Below, piece by piece: positions 56,743-64,000 of a DNA stretch of 64,000 nucleotides (position 1 is its first letter; each line of letters opens with the position of its first letter). This DNA comes from JAZKDW01 sp040387375 (GTDB lineage: Bacteria; Pseudomonadota; Gammaproteobacteria; Burkholderiales; Burkholderiaceae_D): NCBI GenBank assembly GCA_040387375.1, contig JAZKDW010000029.1, positions 1 to 64,000 on the forward strand. Reading direction: 5' to 3'. The notes under the pieces are model-generated. The model saw nothing but the letters and a program-made list of their open reading frames with translations. It ran no database searches and was not told the origin of the DNA. The translations under genes and the position numbers were made by a program.

Positions 56743-57675
56743 TTATTTCAGATTGCCTTGCTGCGACTTCACCACCTGCATCGCACCAGCGATCAAGCCG
56801 CTGATGTCGCTCAGATTGGCCGGCACGATGATCGAGTTATTGGTCCTCGCTAATTGCGCAAAAGCGCTGACGTATTGCTCCGCCACTTTCAGGTTAACCG
56901 CATCCGAGCCACCCGGCTCGCGAATTGCCGCCGCAGTCTTGCGCAAGGCTTCCGCACTCGCTTCCGCGATCGACAGGATTGCAGAGGCCTGACCCTGGGC
57001 GCGATTGATCGCCGCCTGCTTCTCTCCTTCCGACTTGGCGATTGATGCCTCGCGTTCACCCGTCGCGATATTGATCTGCTCTTGCTTGCGTCCCTCGGAC
57101 GCTGCAATGAGCGCCCGTTTTTCGCGTTCAGCGGTAATTTGCGACTGCATGGCGTGCAGAATCTCTTTTGGTGGCGTCAAATCCTTGATTTCGTAACGCA
57201 AGACCTTCACACCCCAGTTTGCTGCCGATTCATCGACCGCATTGACAATGCTGTGGTTGATCAAATCACGTTCTTCAAAGGTTTTATCGAGCTCCATTTT
57301 GCCGATCACCGAGCGCAAGGTAGTTTGCGCCAGTTGCGAAATCGCGGAAATGTAATTCGAGGAGCCATACGATGCACGCATCGGATCGGTCACTTGAAAG
57401 TACAGGATACCGTCCACTTCCAGCTGTGTATTGTCGCGGGTAATGCACACCTGCATCGGAACGTCGAGCGGAATTTCCTTGAGCGAATGTTTGTAAGCGA
57501 TCCGGTCGATGAACGGCAGCACAATGTTCAGGCCGGGACCGAGCGTGGCATGATATTTACCCAGGCGTTCGACCACCCAGGCATGCTGCTGCGGCACGAC
57601 GTGGATTGTTTTTATGACAAAAACAACGGCGACTATCAGTATGATGAGGGTCAGCGTGCCAAATGTTCCAAACAT
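56743..57675 (-). CDS. qmcA: SPFH/stomatin-family membrane protein QmcA
   Basis: A 310-residue protein with one N-terminal membrane helix (residues 5-25, LTLIILIVAVVFVIKTIHVV) and an SPFH/band 7 domain (about 25-200; VVERLGKYHATLGPGLNIVLPF), followed by a long charged coiled-coil region rich in Ala/Glu (RKQEQINIATGEREASIAKS). The ATG is preceded by AAGGAAGGA; an upstream frame overlapping nfeD is not used. With NfeD 1 bp upstream it forms the classic stomatin-NfeD pair thought to organise membrane microdomains or act in quality control. Confidence 0.93.
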   Translation of the reverse strand: MFGTFGTLTLIILIVAVVFVIKTIHVVPQQHAWVVERLGKYHATLGPGLNIVLPFIDRIAYKHSLKEIPLDVPMQVCITRDNTQLEVDGILYFQVTDPMRASYGSSNYISAISQLAQTTLRSVIGKMELDKTFEERDLINHSIVNAVDESAANWGVKVLRYEIKDLTPPKEILHAMQSQITAEREKRALIAASEGRKQEQINIATGEREASIAKSEGEKQAAINRAQGQASAILSIAEASAEALRKTAAAIREPGGSDAVNLKVAEQYVSAFAQLARTNNSIIVPANLSDISGLIAGAMQVVKSQQGNLK

Positions 57676-57676
57676 A

Positions 57677-58144
57677 TTAGTTCCTTCCTTCTGAATGGTT
57701 GTCCGAACCATTGTTAGCGACAACCAGATGGTTGCCCCTTACTTCACGAATAATGAACGTGCCGGCGCGCGCGGAAGAGCCCGGCGCCAGTGCAATATCC
57801 CACATTGCCCCGCGATACATCACGCGGGCCGTGCTGATGCCGTCCGGCGTGTTTTTCCATATGTCGACAACCACCGTCTGACCGATATCCAGATTGATAC
57901 TCGGATCGCCCGCCGCATCGATTTTTCGCCTTTTGCCGAACTTGCTGCGGCGCAATGAAAAAGTGGCCGCCGAGCCGAGCACGGCAGCAACAACTAGCTG
58001 CCACTCGAGCGGAACACCCGCCATTGCGGCAAGTCCGCCCGCAACCAGGCCAAGAGCAATCATCAACAGATAAAAGGACCCGGTAAACATTTCCAGAATC
58101 ACCAGTACGCCCGCAAGCACAAACCACAAAATCCAGTTGCTCAT
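57677..58144 (-). CDS. NfeD-family membrane protein
   Basis: A 155-residue short NfeD (type 1b, without the serine protease domain). Three to four hydrophobic segments occupy residues 3-70, followed by a C-terminal OB-fold domain (about 90-145; DIGQTVVVDIW, GMW-like GAMWDIALA). The start ATG follows GGGGAG. It is immediately upstream of the stomatin-type gene and probably its membrane partner. Confidence 0.92.
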   Translation of the reverse strand: MSNWILWFVLAGVLVILEMFTGSFYLLMIALGLVAGGLAAMAGVPLEWQLVVAAVLGSAATFSLRRSKFGKRRKIDAAGDPSINLDIGQTVVVDIWKNTPDGISTARVMYRGAMWDIALAPGSSARAGTFIIREVRGNHLVVANNGSDNHSEGRN

Positions 58145-58189
58145 CTGTTTTTTCTCCCCTATCGCCAAGTCGTACAGTATCCCCGAAAA

Positions 58190-58227
58190 AACAAAAACCC
58201 TCGCAAGCCGTGAGGCTGGGAGGGTTT
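58190..58227 (-). terminator. Intrinsic terminator downstream of ppsA
   Basis: On the minus strand AAACCCTC pairs with GAGGGTTT (58220-58227 with 58195-58202) with an inner AGCC/GGCT stem, followed by TTTTTGTTTTTT. A second 10-bp hairpin without T-run (GGGTTGGAAA/TTTCCAACCC at 58362-58371 and 58386-58395) lies directly after the ppsA stop. Confidence 0.8.
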
Positions 58228-58403
58228 AAACACCAACAGTTGCTGCTATTTGACGTTGTTATCTTATTCAACTTAACCGTAGTCTAGCTGAAAATTTCCG
58301 AACGTCAACTATTTTTTAATAAAGTTTCCGTTGCACAACTAGATGAAACAAAGCAAATCCGGGGTTGGAAATCCTGCCCACCCGCTTTCCAACCCTCCCG
58401 TCC

Positions 58404-60833
58404 TCAGGACTTGATTTCCGCGAGCTTTTTCCAGGTATCGATGACTGAGTCCGGATTGAGTGATATCGATTCAATTCCCTCAAGCATCAGCCATTCGGCG
58501 AAATCCGGATGATCCGATGGTCCCTGACCGCAAATACCAATGTATTTGCCTTGCGCCCGGCAAGCCTTGATCGCCTGTGACAGCAGCACCCGCACCGCCG
58601 GGTCGCGCTCATCAAAGTCGGCAGCCAGCAACTCCATCCCTGAATCACGATCAAGACCCAAGGTGAGTTGGGTCAGGTCATTGGAGCCGATCGAGAAGCC
58701 GTCAAAATGTTCGAGGAATTGCTCGGCAAGAATCGCGTTCGACGGCACTTCGCACATCATGATCAGACGCAAGCCGTTTTCACCGCGCTTCAAGCCATTC
58801 TTACCCAACAGATCAACGACTTTCGCGGCCTGGCCAAGGGTACGGACGAAAGGCACCATGATTTCGACGTTGGTCAGGCCCATGTCATTACGGACCCGTT
58901 TCATTGCCAGGCATTCCATCTCGAACGACTCGGCAAAATCATGCGCCAGATAACGTGCGGCGCCCCGGAAACCCAACATCGGATTTTCTTCATCCGGCTC
59001 ATAGCGCGAACCGCCGATCAGCTTCTTGTACTCGTTCGACTTGAAATCGGACAGGCGCACGATGACCGGTTTTGGCCAGAATGCGGCAGCAATGGTGGCA
59101 ATGCCTTCGGCAAGCTTGTCGACATAAAATGCCTTGGGCGATGCATGTCCACGTGCCACCGATTCAACCGCCTTCTTCAGGTCGGCGTCGATGTTCGGAT
59201 ATTCGAGAATCGCTTTCGGATGCACGCCAATATTGTTATTGATGATGAATTCCAGCCGCGCCAGACCAACACCCTGGTTGGGAATCGACTGAAAGTCGAA
59301 TGCAAGCTGCGGATTGCCGACGTTCATCATGATTTTCAGCGGCAGCTTCGGCAAGTCACCACGCGCCACTTCGGTCACTTCGGTTTCCAGCAAACCGTCA
59401 TAAATCTTGCCTTCGTCGCCCTCGGCGCAAGACACGGTAACCAGCGTGCCGTCCGTCAGCACCTCAGTCGCATCGCCGCAGCCAACCACTGCTGGCACAC
59501 CCAATTCGCGCGCAATAATGGCGGCGTGGCAGGTGCGGCCGCCGCGGTTGGTGATAATCGCTGAAGCCCGCTTCATCACTGGCTCCCAATTTGGGTCGGT
59601 CATGTCCGCCACCAGAACGTCACCCGGTTGCACCCGCTCCATGTCGGCCGGGTCGCGAATCACGCGCACCGGACCGGCACCGATTTTCTGGCCGATGGCA
59701 CGCCCAATGGCCAGTACCGTGCCGCTTCCTTTCAGCTTGTAGCGCTGTTGCGCATCGCTTGCCTTCTGTTGCGACTTCACCGTCTCCGGGCGCGCCTGCA
59801 GGATGTACAGCTTGCCATCCCGGCCATCCTTGCCCCATTCGATATCCATCGGGCGGCCGTAATGTTTTTCGATGATCACGGCATATTTTGCCAGTTCGAC
59901 AATCTCGGTGTCATTGAGCGAATAGCGGTTGCGCAATTCAATCGGCACATCGACGGTCTTGACTGAACGTCCGGCCTTGGCTTCGCCGGTGAATTCCATC
60001 TTGATCAGCTTCGAGCCAATGTTGCGGCGGATAATTGGCAGCTTGCCCTGCTCCAGCATGGGCTTGTGAACGTAAAATTCGTCCGGATTGACCGCGCCCT
60101 GCACGACTGTTTCACCGAGGCCATAACTCGAGGTGATGAAAACCACGTCCTTGAAGCCGGACTCGGTATCCAGCGTAAACATGACGCCGGCAGCGCCGAG
60201 GTCGGAGCGCACCATGCGCTGCACACCAGCCGACAACGCGACTTCAGCATGGGTAAAACCTTTGTGGACACGGTAAGAAATGGCGCGATCGTTATACAGC
60301 GATGCAAAAACATGCTTCATCGCTTCGAGGATGTTGTCGATGCCGACCACATTCAAAAAGGTCTCTTGCTGACCCGCAAAAGATGCGTCCGGCAGATCTT
60401 CCGCGGTCGCGGACGAACGCACAGCAAACGACATTTCACTTGAGGAATCAGATACAAGCTTCTGATAATATTCAGTTATTTCTTGCTGAAGTTGCGGTTG
60501 AAATGGCGTTTCGACGATCCAGCCACGAATTTCCGCGCCGGCCAGTGCAAGCGCCCTGACATCATCGATATTCAGATCGGCAAGACGATCGGCAATACGC
60601 TGCGCCAGCGAAGCGCCACCGTCGGCACTGTGCGACAAGAAATCCCGGAAGGCCTGCGCCGTAGTGGCAAAACCTCCAGGAACACGTACACCGGCACCAG
60701 CCAGCTGGCTGATCATCTCACCCAGGGATGAGTTTTTGCCGCCGACGGAATCAACATCCGTCATCCTTAGATTTTCAAAGGAAACGACGTAAGGCGCTCC
60801 TTGGGTAACTCCCGTATATGCTGCGTTGGACAT
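58404..60833 (-). CDS. ppsA: Phosphoenolpyruvate synthase
   Basis: An 809-residue enzyme that makes PEP from pyruvate and ATP for gluconeogenesis. The N-terminal ATP-binding domain has VGGKNSSLGEMI and the SVRSSATAEDLPDASFAGQQ region. The central phosphohistidine domain has GGRTCHAAIIARELGVPAVVG, with His as the phosphocarrier. The C-terminal PEP/pyruvate barrel has FSIGSNDLTQLTLG and ICGQGPSDHP. It is divergent from ppsR across 171 bp. It would let the cell make sugars from the pyruvate and oxaloacetate released by aromatic catabolism. Confidence 0.97.
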   Translation of the reverse strand: MSNAAYTGVTQGAPYVVSFENLRMTDVDSVGGKNSSLGEMISQLAGAGVRVPGGFATTAQAFRDFLSHSADGGASLAQRIADRLADLNIDDVRALALAGAEIRGWIVETPFQPQLQQEITEYYQKLVSDSSSEMSFAVRSSATAEDLPDASFAGQQETFLNVVGIDNILEAMKHVFASLYNDRAISYRVHKGFTHAEVALSAGVQRMVRSDLGAAGVMFTLDTESGFKDVVFITSSYGLGETVVQGAVNPDEFYVHKPMLEQGKLPIIRRNIGSKLIKMEFTGEAKAGRSVKTVDVPIELRNRYSLNDTEIVELAKYAVIIEKHYGRPMDIEWGKDGRDGKLYILQARPETVKSQQKASDAQQRYKLKGSGTVLAIGRAIGQKIGAGPVRVIRDPADMERVQPGDVLVADMTDPNWEPVMKRASAIITNRGGRTCHAAIIARELGVPAVVGCGDATEVLTDGTLVTVSCAEGDEGKIYDGLLETEVTEVARGDLPKLPLKIMMNVGNPQLAFDFQSIPNQGVGLARLEFIINNNIGVHPKAILEYPNIDADLKKAVESVARGHASPKAFYVDKLAEGIATIAAAFWPKPVIVRLSDFKSNEYKKLIGGSRYEPDEENPMLGFRGAARYLAHDFAESFEMECLAMKRVRNDMGLTNVEIMVPFVRTLGQAAKVVDLLGKNGLKRGENGLRLIMMCEVPSNAILAEQFLEHFDGFSIGSNDLTQLTLGLDRDSGMELLAADFDERDPAVRVLLSQAIKACRAQGKYIGICGQGPSDHPDFAEWLMLEGIESISLNPDSVIDTWKKLAEIKS

Positions 60834-61004
60834 AACAACCTCTTTGATGATAAGAAATCTTCACGTGCGCCTTCGCAGACCTTTGGTTTTTGTTATTCTT
60901 GATAAGATGCGAGTTAATCGATGAGCGCCATTTTACAACCTGAAACCTGATTTTGCCTTGCGCCATTCCGACTTTTTAGTTTCTTTTTAACAGGCAATAT
61001 ATTT

Positions 61005-61853
61005 ATGTCCGAGCTTCGCCCTCCCCCACCGCCTACAGCGGACCGTACGGTTTTTTTCGTATCCGACGGTACGGGAATCACGGCTGAGACTTTTGGTCAC
61101 TCCGTCCTCACGCAGTTCGAATTGCGGTTCAGGCAGATCCGGCTGCCCTTCATCGACACGCTGGACAAGGCGCATGATGCGTTGCGCCGGATTAACGAGG
61201 CTTATGCCGTCGATGGCAAGCGTCCCATCATTTTTTCCACCCTGGTCAAGGCCGACCTGTCCAGGGTAGTGCGGCAGTCAAACGCGATGCACATGGATTT
61301 GATCCAGACCTTCGTTGAACCGCTCGAGCTGGAGCTGGGCGTGAAATCGACACATACCATCGGCCGCAGTCACAATATCGCGGATTCGGAAGAGTATAAA
61401 AACCGGATTGAAGCGATTAATTTTTCATTGGCGCACGATGACGGTCAGTCCAACAAGAATCTGGCTGCGGCCGACGTGATCCTGGTGGGAGTCTCGCGCT
61501 CGGGCAAAACGCCGACCAGCCTCTATCTGGCCATGCAATATGGAATCAAGGCGGCGAACTATCCGCTCATTCCTGAAGATTTCGAAAGAGACAAGTTGCC
61601 CAGCGGCCTGGTTCCTTACAAAAGCAAGATTTTTGGCCTCTCGATCACCCCGGATCGTTTGTCGGAAGTTCGCAACGAACGCCGTCCGGGGAGCAAATAC
61701 GCCGCACTTGAAAACTGCCGTTACGAGATCAATGAGGCTGAAAAGATGATGCGCCGCGAGGGTATCCGCTGGATGTCATCCACCGTAAAGTCAATTGAAG
61801 AGATCGCGACAATGATCCTGCAGGAAATCAAATCGGATAAAAGAGCTTATTGA
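61005..61853 (+). CDS. ppsR: PEP synthase regulatory kinase/pyrophosphorylase
   Basis: A 282-residue DUF299-family protein that inactivates PEP synthase by ADP-dependent phosphorylation of a Thr and restores it by phosphate-dependent removal. It begins TVFFVSDGTGITAETFGHSV and has the P-loop VGVSRSGKTPTSLYLA. The adjacent divergent ppsA gene is its target in characterised cases. Its start follows an AT-rich leader. Confidence 0.95.
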   Translation: MSELRPPPPPTADRTVFFVSDGTGITAETFGHSVLTQFELRFRQIRLPFIDTLDKAHDALRRINEAYAVDGKRPIIFSTLVKADLSRVVRQSNAMHMDLIQTFVEPLELELGVKSTHTIGRSHNIADSEEYKNRIEAINFSLAHDDGQSNKNLAAADVILVGVSRSGKTPTSLYLAMQYGIKAANYPLIPEDFERDKLPSGLVPYKSKIFGLSITPDRLSEVRNERRPGSKYAALENCRYEINEAEKMMRREGIRWMSSTVKSIEEIATMILQEIKSDKRAY

Positions 61854-61907
61854 TTGGGGAATTTGGAGACCAGCGGTCAAACGGCCCTACTCTTTTGATA
61901 AAGTAAT

Positions 61908-62142
61908 CGTAGGGTGTAATAAGCGAAGAGACTGGGAAAGTATTCGGCAGAATTTTACCGAAGAAAAAAACGGCCTCTCTGGAGGTCCCAGGATCAACGA
62001 ACGACCACCGAGGAAGGGGTAAGAGACCCCCTTAAATGAGTGGATTCCGAATACTTGCACAGTCTCGAAGCGCATTACACCGTGTCGGTAGGCATTTGCG
62101 AACGCTGCAAGGTGTAATGCGCTGTCGCTTATTACACCCTAC
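61908..62142. repeat. REPIN-like twin palindrome with inserted miniature element
   Basis: The left arm GTAGGGTGTAATAAGCGAAG (61909-61928) continues after the insertion as CGAAGCGCATTACACC (62066-62081). The right arm (62111-62142) is a related palindrome in inverted orientation ending ATTACACCCTAC. The spacer between them (GGCATTTGCGAACGCTG) is nearly the same as in the locus at 21.4 kb. No gene lies between the ppsR stop and the methyltransferase at 62186. Confidence 0.85.
61929..62065 (-). mobile_element. 137-bp miniature inverted-repeat element, copy 2
   Basis: It has the same length and, once reverse-complemented, the same sequence as copy 1 at 21387-21523 except one base (A for C in the ATTTCAGG segment). 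The flanks carry the same direct repeat CGAAG (61924-61928, 62066-62070). It is inserted at the same point of a REP-like palindrome but in the opposite orientation. Confidence 0.8.
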
Positions 62143-62185
62143 AAAAACGGGCGCGTCGAGACCTGACACACCAGATCAGATCCGA

Positions 62186-62977
62186 TCAGCCCAACTTTTG
62201 CCGCATTTGCTCAAAAAAGCACACCGCGGCACTGGCGGCGACATTCAGGGACTCGACCGCGCCCAGATGCGGAATGGCAATCTGAAATGTGGCAAGTCTC
62301 AGCAACTCGTCCGCCACGCCCTGCCCTTCATGACCGAACAGCCAGGCGACCGGTTGTTTCAAATCCATTTCATATAACGATTGTTGCGCGTGCGAGCTGG
62401 TAGCCAGCACGGGCACGCTGGCGCCCTGCAACAAACTGGCCAGATCGGCGTTCTCGAAAATCTTCAGCAAAAAATGCGCGCCCATGCCCGCACGCAGTAC
62501 CTTGGGCGACCAGGCGAACGCGGTACCGCTGCTGCAATACACCTCAGTAATGCCGGCCGCAGCCGCACTACGCAAAATCGAGCCGAGATTCCCTGGATCC
62601 TGAAGGTTATCAAGCAACACCGCGGATTGCGTAATGTTGCCCTGACTGGCGAGCTCGGGCGTATCGACCACAAACAGCAGATCTATGCCGTGCTCAACCT
62701 GGCTTAATGCGTGGAATAGCGCATCGGGCAGCACAATACACTGGCTTCGGCCCGCTTCGCAGTGAGCCAGAATGGAAATGACTTCAGGATGCCCCCGGGC
62801 AGTGTCGCTTGCCACGCACAGGGGCGGCGGCCCGAGGGTTTGCAGGTAAGCGTCGCACAGGTGTATGCCGTCCAGCAACGTACGCCGCGCCTTGCGGCGG
62901 GCCTGGGAACTCGTCGCGAGTTGTTTCAGCTCTTTGTAGAGCGCATTGTCGCGCGAGGAAATCGGTTTGATGGTCAT
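62186..62977 (-). CDS. TrmH/SpoU-family RNA 2'-O-methyltransferase
   Basis: A 263-residue SPOUT methyltransferase. The N-terminal substrate domain (SRDNALYKELKQLATSSQAR) resembles rRNA methyltransferases of the RlmB/TsnR group. The knotted SAM domain has the three SpoU motifs: LDNLQDPGNLGSILRSAAA, WLFGHEGQGV, and IPHLGAVESLNVAASAAV. The RNA target is unknown. It lies 21 bp after rnhB on the same strand. Confidence 0.92.
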   Translation of the reverse strand: MTIKPISSRDNALYKELKQLATSSQARRKARRTLLDGIHLCDAYLQTLGPPPLCVASDTARGHPEVISILAHCEAGRSQCIVLPDALFHALSQVEHGIDLLFVVDTPELASQGNITQSAVLLDNLQDPGNLGSILRSAAAAGITEVYCSSGTAFAWSPKVLRAGMGAHFLLKIFENADLASLLQGASVPVLATSSHAQQSLYEMDLKQPVAWLFGHEGQGVADELLRLATFQIAIPHLGAVESLNVAASAAVCFFEQMRQKLG

Positions 62978-62998
62978 GGCAACTGGGAGTGCGGCAAA

Positions 62999-63625
62999 TC
63001 AGGCCTGCTTTTCAGGAATAACGACATTCAGCAGCGCACGTACCGGCGCGTACGATCTGCGGTGTACCGGGGACACGCCATGAAGACGCAGACGTTCCAG
63101 ATGCAACACGGTCGGATAACCCTTGTGCTGATCGAACGCATAATGCGGATACTGCAAATGCAAACCAAACAGTGCGGCATCGCGTGCCGTTTTTGCCAGA
63201 ATCGATGCCGCCGAAATCGCCGGCACCTTGTCATCGCCGCGCACAATTGCTTCCGAGCGGATCGTGCATACCGGACAGCGATTGCCGTCAACAAGTGCGA
63301 GCGTGGGCCGGGACTGCAGGCCTTCTATTGCGCGGCGCATGGCCAGCATCGTGGCTTGCAATATGTTCAATGTGTCAATTTCAGCCTCTGAACACTGGGC
63401 GATCGACCAGGCCAGCGCATTATTTTTAATCTGGATCGCAAGCGCATCACGCCTCGCTTCAGTCAGCTTCTTGGAATCGCGCAGGCCCAATATCGGCCGG
63501 GAGGGATCAAGTATCACCGCAGCGGCGAATACCGGCCCTGCCAGCGGTCCCCGGCCCGCTTCGTCGACGCCGCAGATCACCTCGCTGGCATAGTCGGAGA
63601 AAATGAATGTCGTTTCTGGTAGCTT
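62999..63625 (-). CDS. rnhB: Ribonuclease HII
   Basis: A 208-residue enzyme that nicks RNA in RNA-DNA hybrids, including single ribonucleotides. Catalytic acids are in ICGVDEAGRGPLAGPV (Asp, Glu), LALVDGN and the later Asp of FDQHKGYPT; SKKLT is also conserved. The start is unsure: GTG at 63625 (MKLPETTFIF) leaves 16 bp after lpxB, while a TTG at 63658 would overlap it. It follows lpxB, the usual lpxB-rnhB order. Confidence 0.92.
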   Translation of the reverse strand, partial: KLPETTFIFSDYASEVICGVDEAGRGPLAGPVFAAAVILDPSRPILGLRDSKKLTEARRDALAIQIKNNALAWSIAQCSEAEIDTLNILQATMLAMRRAIEGLQSRPTLALVDGNRCPVCTIRSEAIVRGDDKVPAISAASILAKTARDAALFGLHLQYPHYAFDQHKGYPTVLHLERLRLHGVSPVHRRSYAPVRALLNVVIPEKQA

Positions 63626-63641
63626 CACGGAATGGCCAGCA

Positions 63642-64000
63642 TCAGTTGGATCGTGCAATCAGGTTCATCACGGCCTGTGCACTCTCATCGGCCGTGTCAC
63701 GCAACAGGGAATGGTGCATGTCCGTAAAACGCTGGCGTAACACCGCTTGTCGCGGCGCATCGCTCAATTGCTGCCACAGCGCCTCGGCCAATGCCTCGGG
63801 CGTTGCCGCATCCTGCAGCAACTCCGGCACGACAAAATCGCGGGCCAGGATATTCGGCAAGCCTATCCACGGCTGGTATCCCATGTGACGCATGATATGC
63901 CATGAAGCGCGCATTACCTTATAGGCGATGACCATCGGCTTTTTGAACAGGGCGACTTCCAGAGTGGCGGTACCTGAAGCAACCAATACCGCATCGGCCG
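63642..64000 (-). CDS. lpxB: Lipid-A-disaccharide synthase (partial, runs off the window)
   Basis: Only the C-terminal 118 codons or so are inside the window. The GT-B fold glycosyltransferase segment ADAVLVASGTATLEVALFKK, with the IAYKV and PNILARDFVVPELLQ blocks that follow, is diagnostic of LpxB, which joins UDP-diacylglucosamine and lipid X. The frame is open to the last base. rnhB follows it. Confidence 0.93.
   Translation of the reverse strand, partial: ADAVLVASGTATLEVALFKKPMVIAYKVMRASWHIMRHMGYQPWIGLPNILARDFVVPELLQDAATPEALAEALWQQLSDAPRQAVLRQRFTDMHHSLLRDTADESAQAVMNLIARSN

Noticed and set aside
58362..58395. Primary terminator of ppsA at the hairpin just after its stop
   Set aside because: The stem is good but no T-run follows on the minus strand. 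The hairpin at 58190-58227, with a long T tract, is the better terminator.

Overview
The window is a stretch of chromosome from a GC-rich beta-proteobacterium, most likely Burkholderiales and probably Oxalobacteraceae (Herminiimonas/Collimonas-like). The reasons are the housekeeping order guaA-guaB, ratA-rnfH, smpB, qmcA-nfeD, ppsA-ppsR, rnhB-lpxB, the nadB/nadC/nadA group, and protein sequences typical of that order. No rRNA, tRNA, CRISPR array, prophage or intact insertion sequence was seen. One run of 36 N (5065-5100) is an assembly gap inside ligA.

Positions 1-19700 are dominated by catabolism of lignin-type aromatics. After a LysR regulator and a two-gene chromate-type transporter, a minus-strand run read from about 14.5 kb down to a strong terminator at about 2.17 kb encodes a complete branched-chain-type ABC importer (livKHMGF), an alpha/beta hydrolase, and the whole protocatechuate 4,5-cleavage pathway (galD, ligJ, ligK, ligI, ligA, ligB, ligC) plus an aldo/keto reductase. 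Just upstream, vanA (minus) and vanB (plus) are divergent and together encode vanillate O-demethylase, which makes protocatechuate. vanB is followed by an NTF2-like protein, two tandem GntR/FCD regulators and a methyltransferase. The region can in principle carry vanillate through to pyruvate and oxaloacetate.

Positions 19.7-25.3 kb hold two envelope proteins of unknown role, a repeat locus, a GNAT/FemAB-like protein and a penicillin acylase family Ntn-hydrolase. Positions 25.4-29.3 kb carry NAD biosynthesis (nadB converging on the overlapping nadA-nadC pair). Positions 29.5-37 kb hold a second aromatic-type operon: an extradiol (VOC) dioxygenase, a second ABC importer in which LivM and LivG are fused, and a fumarylacetoacetate hydrolase family enzyme, with a divergent GntR regulator. 

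Positions 37-40.6 kb contain a small membrane protein, a protein joining a phosphopantetheine adenylyltransferase-like domain to an HD-type hydrolase domain, and the ABC-F protein YbiT. Positions 40.7-46.9 kb encode an oxidative (De Ley-Doudoroff type) galactose pathway: dgoA, dgoK, an SDR sugar dehydrogenase, an IlvD/Edd sugar-acid dehydratase, an SMP-30 lactonase and an aldose 1-epimerase. From 46.9 kb onward genes are mostly housekeeping (ldcA, tadA, queD, queE, guaA, guaB, ratA, rnfH, smpB, qmcA, nfeD, ppsA, ppsR, an rRNA methyltransferase, rnhB, partial lpxB), interrupted by an AT-richer Fic-family gene with a non-canonical active-site motif.

The most unusual non-coding structure is a 137-bp miniature inverted-repeat element present twice (21387-21523 and 61929-62065) in opposite orientations. 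Each copy sits at the same position inside a REP-like palindrome and is flanked by the same 5-bp duplication. A second, unrelated inverted-repeat element lies at 45840-46041.
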